Both the position numbers and the translations under genes were made by a program. The notes below the pieces were generated by a model. The model was given only the letters and a program-made list of their open reading frames with translations, made no database searches and was not told the DNA's origin. From Micromonospora sonchi (GTDB taxonomy: Bacteria; Actinomycetota; Actinomycetes; Mycobacteriales; Micromonosporaceae), in the NCBI RefSeq assembly GCF_014646235.1, contig NZ_BMNB01000011.1:1-64000 (forward strand): a DNA stretch of 64,000 bases, given 5' to 3'. Below, one piece after another: positions 53,909-63,222 of the stretch. Each line of letters starts with the position of its first letter. Position 1 is the first letter of the stretch.

Positions 53909-56383
53909 GTGTCCCACGATGTCGCCCCTCCGGTGGAGGGCACGGTGCACCCGACAGGCGACGCGGACGGCTCGGTGACCGATCACAGCAGCGTCGCCCC
54001 GGCGTCCGGCGTCGGGCCCGGCGTGGTCCAGCCCACCGGCGATCTGGCACGTACAGCCGTCGGCGCCGACGTGGTGCCCACCGGGAGCACCGGTGACCCG
54101 TCGCCGAGCGGTGGCTTCGGGTTGTCCCACGCGCCCACCGGCCGGCGGGTCCGGGCGCGGCTGGCGCGGTTCAACGCGCCGTGGCAGTCGTCGCAGGTCA
54201 GCGAGGTGCTGGAGCCGCTCATCGCCTCGCACCGGGAAAACCACCCCAAGGCCGACGCGCGGCTGTTGCAGCGGGCCTTCGACACCTCGGCGCGCTGGCA
54301 CTCCGGCCAGTACCGCAAGTCCGGTGACCCGTACATCACCCACCCGCTCGCGGTGGCGACGATCCTGGCCAACCTGGGCATGGACACCACCACGCTGGTC
54401 GCCGCGCTGCTGCACGACACCATCGAGGACACCGAGTACACCCTCGACCAGATGCGCGCCGACTTCGGTGGCGAGGTCGCCCTGCTGGTCGACGGGGTCA
54501 CCAAGCTGGACAAGGTCAAACTCGGTGACGCTGCCAAGGCCGAGACGATCCGCAAGATGGTCGTCGCCATGGCCAAGGACCCGCGGGTCCTGGTGATCAA
54601 GCTGGCCGACCGGCTGCACAACATGCGTACGCTCTCCTTCCTGCCTGCGCCGAAGCGGGAGCAGAAGGCCAAGGAGACGCTGGAGATCCTCGCCCCCCTG
54701 GCCCACCGCCTCGGTATGAACACCATCAAGTGGGAGCTGGAGGATCTGGCCTTCGGCACGTTGTTCCCGAAGCGGTTCGAGGAGATCAACCGGCTGATCG
54801 GGGAGCACCAGCCGCAGCGGGAGGCGTTGCTGCGGCAGGTGACGCAGAAGGTGCAGATCGACCTGAAGGCCGCCAAGATCAAGGCGGAGACCACGGGCCG
54901 GCCGAAGCACCTGTACTCGATCTACCAGAAGATGATCGTGCGGGGTCGGGACTTCAACGACATCTACGACCTGGTGGGTGTGCGGATCCTGGTGGACACG
55001 GTGCGGGACTGCTACGCGGCGTTGGGGGTGATCCACGCGAACTGGCAGCCGGTGCCGGGCCGGTTCAAGGATTACATCGCCATGCCGAAGTTCAACATGT
55101 ACCAGTCGTTGCACACCACGGTGATCGGGCCGACCGGTAAGCCGGTGGAGATGCAGATCCGCACGTACGCGATGCACCGTACGGCGGAGTTCGGCATCGC
55201 GGCGCACTGGAAGTACAAGGAGCACAAGGGCACCCAGATCGTCGGCCCGCCGGCGCACATCGACGAGATGACCTGGCTGCGGCAGTTGCTGGACTGGCAG
55301 CGGGAGGCGGCGGACCCGAGCGAGTTCCTGGACGCGTTGCGGTTCGACCTGTCCAGCCAGGAGGTGTACGTCTTCACCCCGAAGGGCGACGTGATCCCGT
55401 TGCCGACGGGGTCGACGCCGGTGGACTTCGCGTACGCGGTGCACACCGAGGTGGGGCACAAGTGCATCGGGGCGCGGGTCAACGGCAAGTTGGTGCCGTT
55501 GGAGTCGACGCTGTCCAACGGTGACGTGATCGAGATCTTCACGTCGAAGTCCGAGACGGCCGGCCCGACGCAGGACTGGTTGGGTTTCGTGAAGAGCCCG
55601 CGGGCGCGGACGAAGATCCGGCAATATTTCAACAAGGAGCGCCGCGAGGAGGCGATCGAGGAGGGCAAGGACTCGATCGTCAAGGCGATGCGCAAGCAGG
55701 GCATGCCGTTGCAGCGGATGCTCACCTCCGACAATCTGATGGCGATCGCCCGGGACCTGCACCTGCCCGACGTGGCGTCGCTGTACGCGGCGGTCGGCGA
55801 CAGTCAGGTCTCCGCCCAGTCGGTGGTGCAGAAGCTGATGGCCACCTACGGCGGCGAGGAGGGCGCGGCCGAGGACATCGCCGAGACCGCCGTGGCCACC
55901 CGGCCGCCGCGCAGTCGGGCCAACAGCCACGACCCGGGTGTGGTGGTCCGCGGCGTCAGCGACGTGTGGATCAAGCTGGCCCGCTGTTGCACGCCGGTAC
56001 CGCCGGACTCGGTGTTCGGCTTCGTGACCCGCTCCGGCGGGGTGAGCGTGCACCGCGACGACTGTGCCAACGCCGAGGACCTGCGCACCCAGGGGGAGCG
56101 GGTGGTCGAGGTGAACTGGAGGCTCACCTCCGCCTCGACCTTCCTGGTCGCCATCCAGGTGGAGGCCCTCGACCGGCACAAACTCCTGGCCGACGTCACC
56201 CGGGTGCTCTCCGAGGAGCGGGTCAACATCCTCTCCGCCACCGTCACCACCACCCGCGACCGGGTGGCGGTGAGCCGGTTCAGCTTCGAGATGGCCGACC
56301 CCAAACACCTGGGCCACCTCCTGGCCGCCGTCCGCAAGGTCGACGGCGTCTTCGACGCCTACCGCGTAACCTCCGGCTCCTAA
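53909..56383 (+). CDS. rel: Bifunctional (p)ppGpp synthetase/hydrolase
   Basis: An 824-residue long RSH protein. Order: a disordered N-terminal extension (about 80 residues), the HD hydrolase ([16 protein letters not shown]), the synthetase with [10 protein letters not shown] (the bifunctional-type RxKD signature) and [19 protein letters not shown] ([23 protein letters not shown]), the zinc-finger/CC region with [14 protein letters not shown], and ACT. It makes and degrades the stringent alarmone. The GTG at 53909 follows GAGGAGG and is preferred; a frame open from 53732 overlaps the apt stop but has no conserved sequence. Confidence 0.95.
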   Translation: MSHDVAPPVEGTVHPTGDADGSVTDHSSVAPASGVGPGVVQPTGDLARTAVGADVVPTGSTGDPSPSGGFGLSHAPTGRRVRARLARFNAPWQSSQVSEVLEPLIASHRENHPKADARLLQRAFDTSARWHSGQYRKSGDPYITHPLAVATILANLGMDTTTLVAALLHDTIEDTEYTLDQMRADFGGEVALLVDGVTKLDKVKLGDAAKAETIRKMVVAMAKDPRVLVIKLADRLHNMRTLSFLPAPKREQKAKETLEILAPLAHRLGMNTIKWELEDLAFGTLFPKRFEEINRLIGEHQPQREALLRQVTQKVQIDLKAAKIKAETTGRPKHLYSIYQKMIVRGRDFNDIYDLVGVRILVDTVRDCYAALGVIHANWQPVPGRFKDYIAMPKFNMYQSLHTTVIGPTGKPVEMQIRTYAMHRTAEFGIAAHWKYKEHKGTQIVGPPAHIDEMTWLRQLLDWQREAADPSEFLDALRFDLSSQEVYVFTPKGDVIPLPTGSTPVDFAYAVHTEVGHKCIGARVNGKLVPLESTLSNGDVIEIFTSKSETAGPTQDWLGFVKSPRARTKIRQYFNKERREEAIEEGKDSIVKAMRKQGMPLQRMLTSDNLMAIARDLHLPDVASLYAAVGDSQVSAQSVVQKLMATYGGEEGAAEDIAETAVATRPPRSRANSHDPGVVVRGVSDVWIKLARCCTPVPPDSVFGFVTRSGGVSVHRDDCANAEDLRTQGERVVEVNWRLTSASTFLVAIQVEALDRHKLLADVTRVLSEERVNILSATVTTTRDRVAVSRFSFEMADPKHLGHLLAAVRKVDGVFDAYRVTSGS

Positions 56384-56441
56384 CCCTCACCCCCGCCCCC
56401 CTCGCCCCCGCCCTCACCCCCTGCGCCCCACCCTCGCCCCC

Positions 56442-56513
56442 GCGATCTTGCACTTTTGGTCGCCGCATATCGGGACAACAGGCCCATAAAGGCGACCGGA
56501 AATGCAAGATCGC
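56442..56513. repeat. Hairpin, repeat family B copy 2
   Basis: The arms GCGATCTTGCACTTTTGGTC... (56442-56464) and their near-complement (56491-56513, three mismatches) flank a 26-base loop. It lies between the converging rel and cyclophilin genes. Confidence 0.85.
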
Positions 56514-56618
56514 CGCGAGCTGGGGTGGGTGGGTGGAGTGGGTGGGATGGGCCTCGCGGTGGGGAGATGTGGAAGCGCCCGCCGGGGGAGCCGGCGGGCG
56601 CTTGGGGATGCTCGGGGG

Positions 56619-57452
56619 TCAGGCGTCGGCCATGGTGAGGTCGGTGATGACGACCTCCTTCTTCGGGTGACCGCCGCCGGCGCTCTGGGCGAACGCGCCG
56701 TCGTCGCCGGCCTTCGCGACGTCCTCGACGATGTCCATGCCGCCGGTGATCGTGCCGAGCACGGTGTAGTCCGGGGGCAGCGGCGAGTCGCCGTAGACGA
56801 TGAAGAACTGGCTGCCGGTGGTGGCGGGCTGATCGGACTTGGCCATCGCGATGACGCCCGCCGGGTATGGCGGACGCATCTCGGTCGGCAGATTCTCCTC
56901 GGCCATCCGGTAGCTCGGGCCGCCCATGCCGTCCGTGTCCCGCCAGCCCTTGCCGGTTGCGCTCGGGTCGCCGCACTGGAGCACCTGGATGCCCTGGGTC
57001 ACCAGGCGGTGGCACTTGGTGTTGTCGAAGAAGTCCTTCTCGGCCAGGTGGGTGAAACTGCCCGCGGTGCAGGGCACCGCCGCCCGGTTGATCCGGGCCG
57101 TGATCGGGCCGAGGTTGGTGTTGATCGTCATGGTCTGGGTGCCGACCCGGCTCTGCTGGGTGTCCGGCAAACCGACATCCTTGGTCTGCGGGGTCCGCTC
57201 ACCGGCCGGGAACTCGATCCAGTCACACTGCACCGAGGTCGCGTCCTGGGCGGCGTTGTCGGTGCCGCTGTCGTCGCCGGTCAGACTGCTGACCAGCCAG
57301 ACCGTGCCGGCGACCACCAGCAGCAGGGCCGCGCCGCCCCCCACGATCGCCTGCGTCTGGCGGCGCTTGCGGGCCCGGGCGGACCGTTCGGCCATCTCCT
57401 TCTCGAGCCGGGCGCGGGCCGCCGCGCGCTGCCGCTCTCTGGTGGACGTCAC
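56619..57452 (-). CDS. Membrane-anchored cyclophilin-type peptidyl-prolyl isomerase
   Basis: A 277-residue protein: a basic N-terminal cytoplasmic part (about 1-33), one membrane helix (VGGGAALLLVVAGTVWLV), and an external cyclophilin domain. The catalytic Arg is kept in KCHRLV and the Gln in VLQCGDP, and SQFFIVY follows. Four Cys are conserved with the neighbouring paralogue and probably form disulfides outside. It would isomerise Xaa-Pro bonds in exported proteins. It starts with GTG at 57452 and is 57 bases from its paralogue on the same strand. Confidence 0.92.
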   Translation of the reverse strand: MTSTRERQRAAARARLEKEMAERSARARKRRQTQAIVGGGAALLLVVAGTVWLVSSLTGDDSGTDNAAQDATSVQCDWIEFPAGERTPQTKDVGLPDTQQSRVGTQTMTINTNLGPITARINRAAVPCTAGSFTHLAEKDFFDNTKCHRLVTQGIQVLQCGDPSATGKGWRDTDGMGGPSYRMAEENLPTEMRPPYPAGVIAMAKSDQPATTGSQFFIVYGDSPLPPDYTVLGTITGGMDIVEDVAKAGDDGAFAQSAGGGHPKKEVVITDLTMADA

Positions 57453-57509
57453 GCCTCGAACCTCCTGGGACGGTATGTGGATGCCGCTGCTGTGCTGGGA
57501 TTCGCTGGG

Positions 57510-58430
57510 TCAGCCGGCGTTCGCGCTGGCCTCGGGCGCGCCGGAAGCCTCGGAGCTCGGCGTACCCGTGGGGGTGGGATCGGCGGGCGATGCCGGGTCC
57601 AGCACCGGCTCACCGACGGTCAGGCTCTGGACGATCACGTCGTCGTTCTTCGGCTTGACCTTCTCCCCAGCCCCATTGTCTACGGTCGGCAGGGCCCCGA
57701 TCTTCTCCACGACGTCGAGTCCCTCGGTGACCCGACCGATGATCGGGTACTGCGGCTCGTCGGTGGTGGTGTGGTCCTTGAAGAAGATCAAGAACTGGCT
57801 GCCGTTGGCGCCCGGCGGGTTCGAGATCATGGCGACCGTGCCCTTGGGGTAGGTCGGCGGCGCATCCGGGGCCGGGCTGGCGCTCGGCGACGCCTCCGGC
57901 GCGGTCGGCAGGTTCTCGCTGTGGAACGAGTACGTCGGGCCACCCAGCCCGGTGCCGCTGGGGTCGCCGCAACGCACCGCGCCCTCGGGCCTGATCTCGT
58001 GACACTTGGTGTTGTCGTAGAACGACTGGCTCGCCAGGTGGGCGATGCTCGCGGCGGCGCACGGGGCACTCGCCAGGTCCAACTCGATGGAGATCGGCGA
58101 ACCCTGGTTGGTGACGACGGTCATCGGCCGGGTGCCGGTGACCGGCAGCCCGGTGGTGGCCGGCTCGCCCACGTCCTTGAGGTTGCTGTTGCCCGCGGTG
58201 TTCTGCGGGGTCCAGAGACAGACCTCGTCGGCGGCGTTGGTGTCCGTCGGCTCGGAGTCGAACGCGCCCAGCGCCCAGGCCGTGCCGGCGACGACCAGCA
58301 CCAGGATCAGGGCGGAGCCGACCCCGGCGCGGATCTGCCGGCGGCGTTTGGCGGCGGCGGCCCGGCGGGCCAGTTGCCGGTCGAGCTTGGCCCGCGCAAG
58401 TTTGCGCTGCCGGTCCCTGCTGGAAGCCAC
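57510..58430 (-). CDS. Membrane-anchored cyclophilin-like protein lacking catalytic residues
   Basis: A 306-residue paralogue of the previous gene: the same basic start, helix and Cys positions. Where the active enzyme has CHRL it reads CHEI (Arg to Glu), and VRCGDP replaces VLQCGDP (Gln to Arg), so peptidyl-prolyl isomerase activity is probably lost. An insert of about 20 residues rich in Pro/Ala/Ser and a Pro/Thr/Ser-rich tail are further differences. It may be a chaperone or binding protein. The GTG at 58430 is preferred over a longer frame. It is upstream of its paralogue and likely co-transcribed. Confidence 0.88.
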   Translation of the reverse strand: MASSRDRQRKLARAKLDRQLARRAAAAKRRRQIRAGVGSALILVLVVAGTAWALGAFDSEPTDTNAADEVCLWTPQNTAGNSNLKDVGEPATTGLPVTGTRPMTVVTNQGSPISIELDLASAPCAAASIAHLASQSFYDNTKCHEIRPEGAVRCGDPSGTGLGGPTYSFHSENLPTAPEASPSASPAPDAPPTYPKGTVAMISNPPGANGSQFLIFFKDHTTTDEPQYPIIGRVTEGLDVVEKIGALPTVDNGAGEKVKPKNDDVIVQSLTVGEPVLDPASPADPTPTGTPSSEASGAPEASANAG

Positions 58431-58680
58431 CCGTGCTCCCCTTTCCTCTACCCTGGTCGTCAGCCGGTGGTCGCGTACCCCTCGGGCGGCAGGTGCGCCA
58501 CGCCACACGCCCGCCAGAGTGTACGGGTACCGGCTGGGAAAGTGGTGTACGAGGTCGCCGCCGATGTGCGTTGAGGTAGTCCGGTGCCGGTTGGTGCAGC
58601 TGGGACGGATGTGCGGTCACCGGTCGGGACGCCGGTTAGGCTGCGGCAGGACGACAGTACCGACGGAAAGGGGAGCGGAC

Positions 58681-59400
58681 GTGCTCGTGGCCGGCTTTCC
58701 CGCGGACGCCTTCGGCACCAACTGCTACGTGGTCGCCACCGCGCCGGGGGAGCAGTGCGTGGTGGTCGACCCCGGCATCGGGGTGATCGACCGGCTCGAC
58801 GCGCTGCTCGCCGAGCATCGCCTGCACCCGGCCGCGGTGCTGCTCACCCACGGGCACCTCGACCACACCTTCTCCGTGGCGCCGGTCTGCGGGGCCCGCG
58901 GGATCACCGCGTACGTGCACCCCGACGACCGGGAGTTGCTGGCCGACCCGGCAAAGGGCCTGTCGGCGGACCTGGCCCAGCTGTTCGGCGGCCGGCTGCC
59001 GTACGCCGAGCCGGAGGACGTGGCCGAGCTGGCCGACGGCACGACGCTCACCCTCGCCGGGTTGGAGATCACCGTCGACCACGCGCCCGGCCATACCGGC
59101 GGGTCGGTGCTGTTCCGGCTGCCCGGCGCCGGCTCACCTTTTGAGGCGGAGCAGGTCTGCCTCTCCGGTGACGTGCTCTTCGCCGGCTCGATCGGCCGCA
59201 CCGACCTGCCGGGCGGCAGCATGCCGGCGATGCTCACCAGCCTGCGGGACAAGATCCTTCCGCTCGCCGACGACACCGTCGTACTGCCCGGCCACGGCCC
59301 CGCGACCACCATCGGCCGCGAGCGCGCCACCAACCCGTACCTCGCCGAAGTGGCCGGGATGGGCGGCGCGCGACCGGCGGCCCCCACCCGCGGCCTGTAG
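58681..59400 (+). CDS. Metallo-beta-lactamase fold hydrolase (glyoxalase II-like)
   Basis: A 239-residue MBL-fold hydrolase. The metal motif THGHLDHT is at residue 55 or so, followed by His in APGHTGGS, Asp in CLSGDVLFAGSIGRTDLPGG and His in LPGHGPATTIG. It resembles glyoxalase II-type enzymes that cleave thioesters such as S-lactoyl-thiols; actinomycetes use mycothiol rather than glutathione, so the substrate is open. It starts with GTG at 58681 after AAAGGGGAG. It lies between the cyclophilins and hisS, as in mycobacteria. Confidence 0.9.
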   Translation: MLVAGFPADAFGTNCYVVATAPGEQCVVVDPGIGVIDRLDALLAEHRLHPAAVLLTHGHLDHTFSVAPVCGARGITAYVHPDDRELLADPAKGLSADLAQLFGGRLPYAEPEDVAELADGTTLTLAGLEITVDHAPGHTGGSVLFRLPGAGSPFEAEQVCLSGDVLFAGSIGRTDLPGGSMPAMLTSLRDKILPLADDTVVLPGHGPATTIGRERATNPYLAEVAGMGGARPAAPTRGL

Positions 59401-59454
59401 CGGCCGCGCCCACGCTCACCCGCGCGGACCGTGCGGGTTTCCGAACGGAGCATC

Positions 59455-60780
59455 ATGAGCAAGCCCACGCCCATCTCCGGCTTCCCGGAGTGGACGCCCG
59501 CCCAGCGGATGATCGAGCAGTTCGTCCTCGACCGGATCCGCGCCACCTTCGAGCTGTACGGCTTCGCGCCCCTGGAGACCCGGGCCGTCGAGCCGCTGGA
59601 CCAGCTGCTGCGCAAGGGGGAGACCTCGAAGGAGGTCTACGTTATCCGGCGGCTGCACGGCGACCCGGAGGGCTCGGCCGGCGACGACACCCTCGGCCTG
59701 CACTTCGACCTGACCGTGCCGTTCGCCCGCTACGTGCTGGAGAACGCCGGCAAGCTTCCGTTCCCGTTCCGCCGCTACCAGATCCAGAAGGTGTGGCGCG
59801 GTGAGCGGCCGCAGGAGGGGCGCTACCGGGAGTTCCTCCAGGCCGACATCGACATCGTCGACCGGGACACCCTCGCGCCGCACCACGAGGCGGAGATGCC
59901 GCTGGTGATCGGCGACGCGCTGCGCTCGCTGCCGATCCCGCCGGTACGCATCCAGGTGAACAACCGCAAGATCTGCGAGGGCTTCTACCGGGGCATCGGG
60001 CTGACCGACCCGGAGGCGGCGCTGCGCGCGGTCGACAAGCTCGACAAGATCGGCCCGGCCGGGGTGACGGAGCTGCTGGCCGCCACGGCCGGGGCGAGCG
60101 AGGCGCAGGCCAAGGCCGTGCTGTCCCTGGCCGAGATCTCCGCGCCGGACGCGTCCTTCGCCGACGCGGTGCGCGCGCTCGGGGTCAGCGACCCGCTGCT
60201 GGACGAGGGCGTCGAGGAACTGGTCCGGGTGGTGGAGACCGCCGCCGCGCACTCGCCCGGCCTCTGCGTGGCCGACCTGCGGATCGCGCGGGGCCTGGAC
60301 TACTACACCGGCACGGTCTACGAGACACAGATGATCGGGTACGAGCGGTTCGGCTCGATCTGCTCCGGCGGCCGGTACGACAACCTGGCCAGCGCCGGCA
60401 ACGTCCGCTTCCCCGGGGTCGGCATCTCGATTGGGGTGACCCGGCTGCTCGGGCTGCTCTTCGGTGCGGGTGCCCTGTCGGTGTCCCGGGAGGTGCCGAC
60501 CTGTGTGCTGGTGGCGGTGACCAGCGAGGAGTTGCGGGGCGTCAGCAACCGGGTCGCCGAGGGACTGCGCTCGCGGGGCATCCCCACCGAGGTGTCGCCG
60601 AGCGCGGCGAAGTTCGGCAAGCAGATCAAGTACGCGCAGCGGCGCGGCATCCCGTACGTCTGGTTCCCCGGCACCGACGGTGCCCCCGACGAGGTCAAGG
60701 ACATCCGCTCCGGCACCCAGGTCGCCGCCGCCGGCGAGTGGACACCCCCCCGAGCGGACCTGAAGCCCCTGGTGAGCTGA
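59455..60780 (+). CDS. hisS: Histidyl-tRNA synthetase
   Basis: A 441-residue class II synthetase. Motif 1 is near the start (FELYGFAPLETRAVEPLD), motif 2 region is FRRYQIQKVWRGERPQEGRYREFLQ, the His-specific RGLDYYTGTVYE is present, and motif 3 has GVGISIGVTRLLGLLFG. The C-terminal anticodon-binding domain ends the protein. The ATG at 59455 follows GGAG; a GTG at 59431 is an in-frame alternative. A family B hairpin follows 14 bases after the stop. Confidence 0.96.
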   Translation: MSKPTPISGFPEWTPAQRMIEQFVLDRIRATFELYGFAPLETRAVEPLDQLLRKGETSKEVYVIRRLHGDPEGSAGDDTLGLHFDLTVPFARYVLENAGKLPFPFRRYQIQKVWRGERPQEGRYREFLQADIDIVDRDTLAPHHEAEMPLVIGDALRSLPIPPVRIQVNNRKICEGFYRGIGLTDPEAALRAVDKLDKIGPAGVTELLAATAGASEAQAKAVLSLAEISAPDASFADAVRALGVSDPLLDEGVEELVRVVETAAAHSPGLCVADLRIARGLDYYTGTVYETQMIGYERFGSICSGGRYDNLASAGNVRFPGVGISIGVTRLLGLLFGAGALSVSREVPTCVLVAVTSEELRGVSNRVAEGLRSRGIPTEVSPSAAKFGKQIKYAQRRGIPYVWFPGTDGAPDEVKDIRSGTQVAAAGEWTPPRADLKPLVS

Positions 60781-60794
60781 CCCCGCCCACCTTT

Positions 60795-60868
60795 CGCGAT
60801 CTTGCACTTTCGGTCGCCGTTACGAGGCTTGTGCCCTGCTTTGGGCCGACCAAAAGTGCAAGATCGCG
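60795..60868. repeat. Hairpin, repeat family B copy 3
   Basis: The arms CGCGATCTTGCACTTTCGGT... (60795-60816) and the near-complement 60847-60868 (one mismatch) flank a 30-base loop. It lies between the converging hisS and SGNH hydrolase genes, so it probably terminates both. Confidence 0.88.
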
Positions 60869-60887
60869 GGTGGGGTGGGGTGGGGGG

Positions 60888-61718
60888 CTACCAGGCGAAG
60901 CCGGCGGGGTAGGAGACGGTGGCCAGGACCTGTTGGCCGGTGGCGTTGGGGTGGAAGTAGTCCCAGCCGGAGAGCTGGGCGAGGGTGAACGGGTAGCCGA
61001 AGACGGCGTTGCCGTCGTACCTGCAGTTCGACCCGTAGGCGGCGCAGGCCGCGGCGAGCTGGCCGTTGAAGTCGATCACCCGCTGTCGGACCCGGTTGCG
61101 CCGGTCGACGTCGGCCTGGGCGGTCGAGGTCGGGTTGGCCAGGATGGACTGGCAGATGCCAAAGAGCGACCAGGCCGTACGGGCGCTGCTGCTGCCCTTG
61201 CCGGCCGACCAGAGGCGGTGCACGTCCGGGATGCTGATCACGTAGACCTTGGCGTTCGGCAGGCCGGACTTGAGGCGGGCCAGCGCGGAGTCGATGTTGG
61301 ACCGGAAGGTGGTCGGCGAGGTCATCGTCGACTCGGCGCCGGTGCAGGCGTCGTTGGCGCCGATCAGGATGGTCACGTAGTCGACCCCCTGGCTGACCGC
61401 GGTGCCGGCCTGGCCGTACAGGTCGGCGGACTTTGCCCCGGTGCGGGCGGCGTTGTGGTTGCGGCCGTTGACGGCCGGGTTGACCCGGCGGATGCGCAGG
61501 TAGTGGCTGTTCACGGCGGAGTCGTCGCCGGTGCTGAACGAGCGGCTGGTGCAGTCGACGTACCACCCGCAGGCGTTGAAGCCCCGGGTGATGGAGTCGC
61601 CGAGGCTTGCCATCGAGGTCGGTGGTGGGCCGGGGTCGGCGGTGGCGGGACTGGTGGCGAGCAGGACGAGGGCGGTGACGCCGGCGAGGGTGGCCAGCGT
61701 GCGTCGGACGAGGGTCAT
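60888..61718 (-). CDS. Secreted SGNH-family lipase/esterase
   Basis: A 276-residue exported hydrolase. The signal peptide ends about ATSPATA. Catalytic Ser is in SLGDSITRG (block I), the Asn block is GANDAC (block III), and Asp/His are in WDYFHPN (block V). Several Cys pairs suggest disulfides outside the cell. It would cleave esters of lipids or polysaccharide side chains. The ATG at 61718 follows GGAGG, and the signal peptide fixes the start. Confidence 0.9.
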   Translation of the reverse strand: MTLVRRTLATLAGVTALVLLATSPATADPGPPPTSMASLGDSITRGFNACGWYVDCTSRSFSTGDDSAVNSHYLRIRRVNPAVNGRNHNAARTGAKSADLYGQAGTAVSQGVDYVTILIGANDACTGAESTMTSPTTFRSNIDSALARLKSGLPNAKVYVISIPDVHRLWSAGKGSSSARTAWSLFGICQSILANPTSTAQADVDRRNRVRQRVIDFNGQLAAACAAYGSNCRYDGNAVFGYPFTLAQLSGWDYFHPNATGQQVLATVSYPAGFAW

Positions 61719-61965
61719 CGTGGCCTCCGGGTGACGGTTGCCGGACTTGCGACGGTGACCTGAGCGTATAGACGACTGTCTGTGTCCACAATGTTGCGGA
61801 GTGATTACCTGGAGCCGGGGAGTGAATCCGGGCAAACAGGGGTCTTGCTTAGAATCTTAAATATGTGAATACTTGCCCTCGCTTGGCCATTTCCCCAGGT
61901 GGCTGAGTTGCCCCCTGCCCTGTCGCCATGACAGGGCCCCCAACCCCCAACCGGGAGGCTGTTAC

Positions 61966-63018
61966 ATGCGACCCACAAGGTCAATGCTGCGTCGTGTCGC
62001 CACCGTCGCCGCCGCCGGAACCCTGGTGGCCGGCGCGCTGGCCGGCGCGCCGGCCCAGGCGGCGCCCGCGTCCGCCTCGCCCGACGCCGCGGCCACCCTC
62101 GCCGAGCGGCCCGGCGACCGTGCCGCCGGCGCCTACGCCGACGCCGCCGGCACGATGGTCGTCGCGGTGACCGACAGCCTGGCGGCCCGCCAGGTGGCCA
62201 CCGCCGGCGCGACTCCGAAGCTCGTCAAGCGCGGCGCCGCGGAGCTGAACCGGGCCACCGCCGAACTGGACCGCTCCGCCGCGATCCCCGGCACCGCCTG
62301 GTGGGTCGACCCGGCCACCAACCAGGTCGTCGTCTCCGTGGACAGCACCGTGACCGGCGCCAAGCTGGAGCAGGTCAAGGCCGCCGCGGCGCGTACCAAC
62401 GGCGCGGTCCGCATCGAGGCCGAGGCCGGCGTGCTGAGCACCCGCATCTCCGGCGGCGAGGCCATCTACGCCCAGGGCGGCGGACGCTGCTCGCTCGGCT
62501 TCAACGTGCGGGCCGGCAGCACGTACTACTTCATCACCGCCGGGCACTGCACCAACATCGCCGCGAACTGGTACAGCAACTCGGGCCAGACCGCCCTGCT
62601 CGGCTCGCGTACCGGCACCGCCTTCCCGGGCACCGACTACGGCATCGTCCGGTACAGCAACCAGAGCACCGTGCAGCCGGGCAACGTCTACCTCTACAAC
62701 GGCAGCTACCAGGACATCACCAGCTCCGGCAACGCGTACGTCGGCCAGTCCGCCCAGCGTTCGGGCAGCACCACCGGCCTGCGCGGCGGCTCGGTGGCCG
62801 CGCTCAACGCCACGGTCAACTACGCCGAGGGGCAGGTCCGGGGCCTGATCCGGACCAACATCTGCGCCCAGCCGGGTGACAGCGGTGGTTCGCTGTTCAG
62901 CGGCAGCGTCGCCCTCGGCCTGACCTCCGGCGGCAGCGGCAACTGCTCGACCGGCGGCACCACCTACTTCCAGCCGGTCGGCCCGGTGCTCAGCCGGTAC
63001 GGCGTGAGCGTCTACTGA
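61966..63018 (+). CDS. Secreted streptogrisin-like serine protease (S1 family)
   Basis: A 350-residue preproprotease. The signal peptide ends about APAQAAP; a pro region of about 130 residues (including [16 protein letters not shown], the alpha-lytic/streptogrisin type) precedes the mature domain starting about ISGGEAIY (161). The triad is His194 (ITAGHC), Asp in GTDYGIV and Ser in GDSGGS. Cys pairs around CSLGF/HC and [11 protein letters not shown] form the usual disulfides. The ATG at 61966 follows GGGAGG; an in-frame ATG at 61873 is not preferred. A terminator follows at 63047. Confidence 0.95.
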   Translation: MRPTRSMLRRVATVAAAGTLVAGALAGAPAQAAPASASPDAAATLAERPGDRAAGAYADAAGTMVVAVTDSLAARQVATAGATPKLVKRGAAELNRATAELDRSAAIPGTAWWVDPATNQVVVSVDSTVTGAKLEQVKAAAARTNGAVRIEAEAGVLSTRISGGEAIYAQGGGRCSLGFNVRAGSTYYFITAGHCTNIAANWYSNSGQTALLGSRTGTAFPGTDYGIVRYSNQSTVQPGNVYLYNGSYQDITSSGNAYVGQSAQRSGSTTGLRGGSVAALNATVNYAEGQVRGLIRTNICAQPGDSGGSLFSGSVALGLTSGGSGNCSTGGTTYFQPVGPVLSRYGVSVY

Positions 63019-63046
63019 TCTCGTCCTAGCACTTGACCCTCCGCCC

Positions 63047-63079
63047 GCGGGCCGCCGGATTCCTCCTCCGGCGGCCCGC
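63047..63079 (+). terminator. Hairpin terminator after secreted protease
   Basis: Perfect 13-base arms (GCGGGCCGCCGGA and TCCGGCGGCCCGC) flank a 7-base loop. Confidence 0.75.
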
Positions 63080-63101
63080 ACCACGTCCCTCGGGTTGGGG
63101 T

Positions 63102-63155
63102 GTTAAGAAGGGGCCCCTCCTCTACCGCAGGCGTTAACAGGGGGCCCTTCCTTAC
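63102..63155 (-). repeat. Repeat family C copy 4
   Basis: GTTAAGAAGGGGCCCCTCCT, then CTACCGCAGGC and a second unit ending CCTTAC: the inverse orientation of copies 1 and 3. It lies between the protease and aspS. Confidence 0.9.
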
Positions 63156-63222
63156 ACCCGGGAAGTGGGGGCGGGCAGAATGCCGAGAGGCAACCGTGGA
63201 GCAGATGAGGGAGACACACGCC

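Noticed and set aside
53495..56317. Long antisense frame (about 940 codons) opposite rel
   Set aside because: In high-GC DNA the antisense of a real gene often lacks stops. The protein has no recognisable domain, while the plus strand encodes a complete RSH enzyme.
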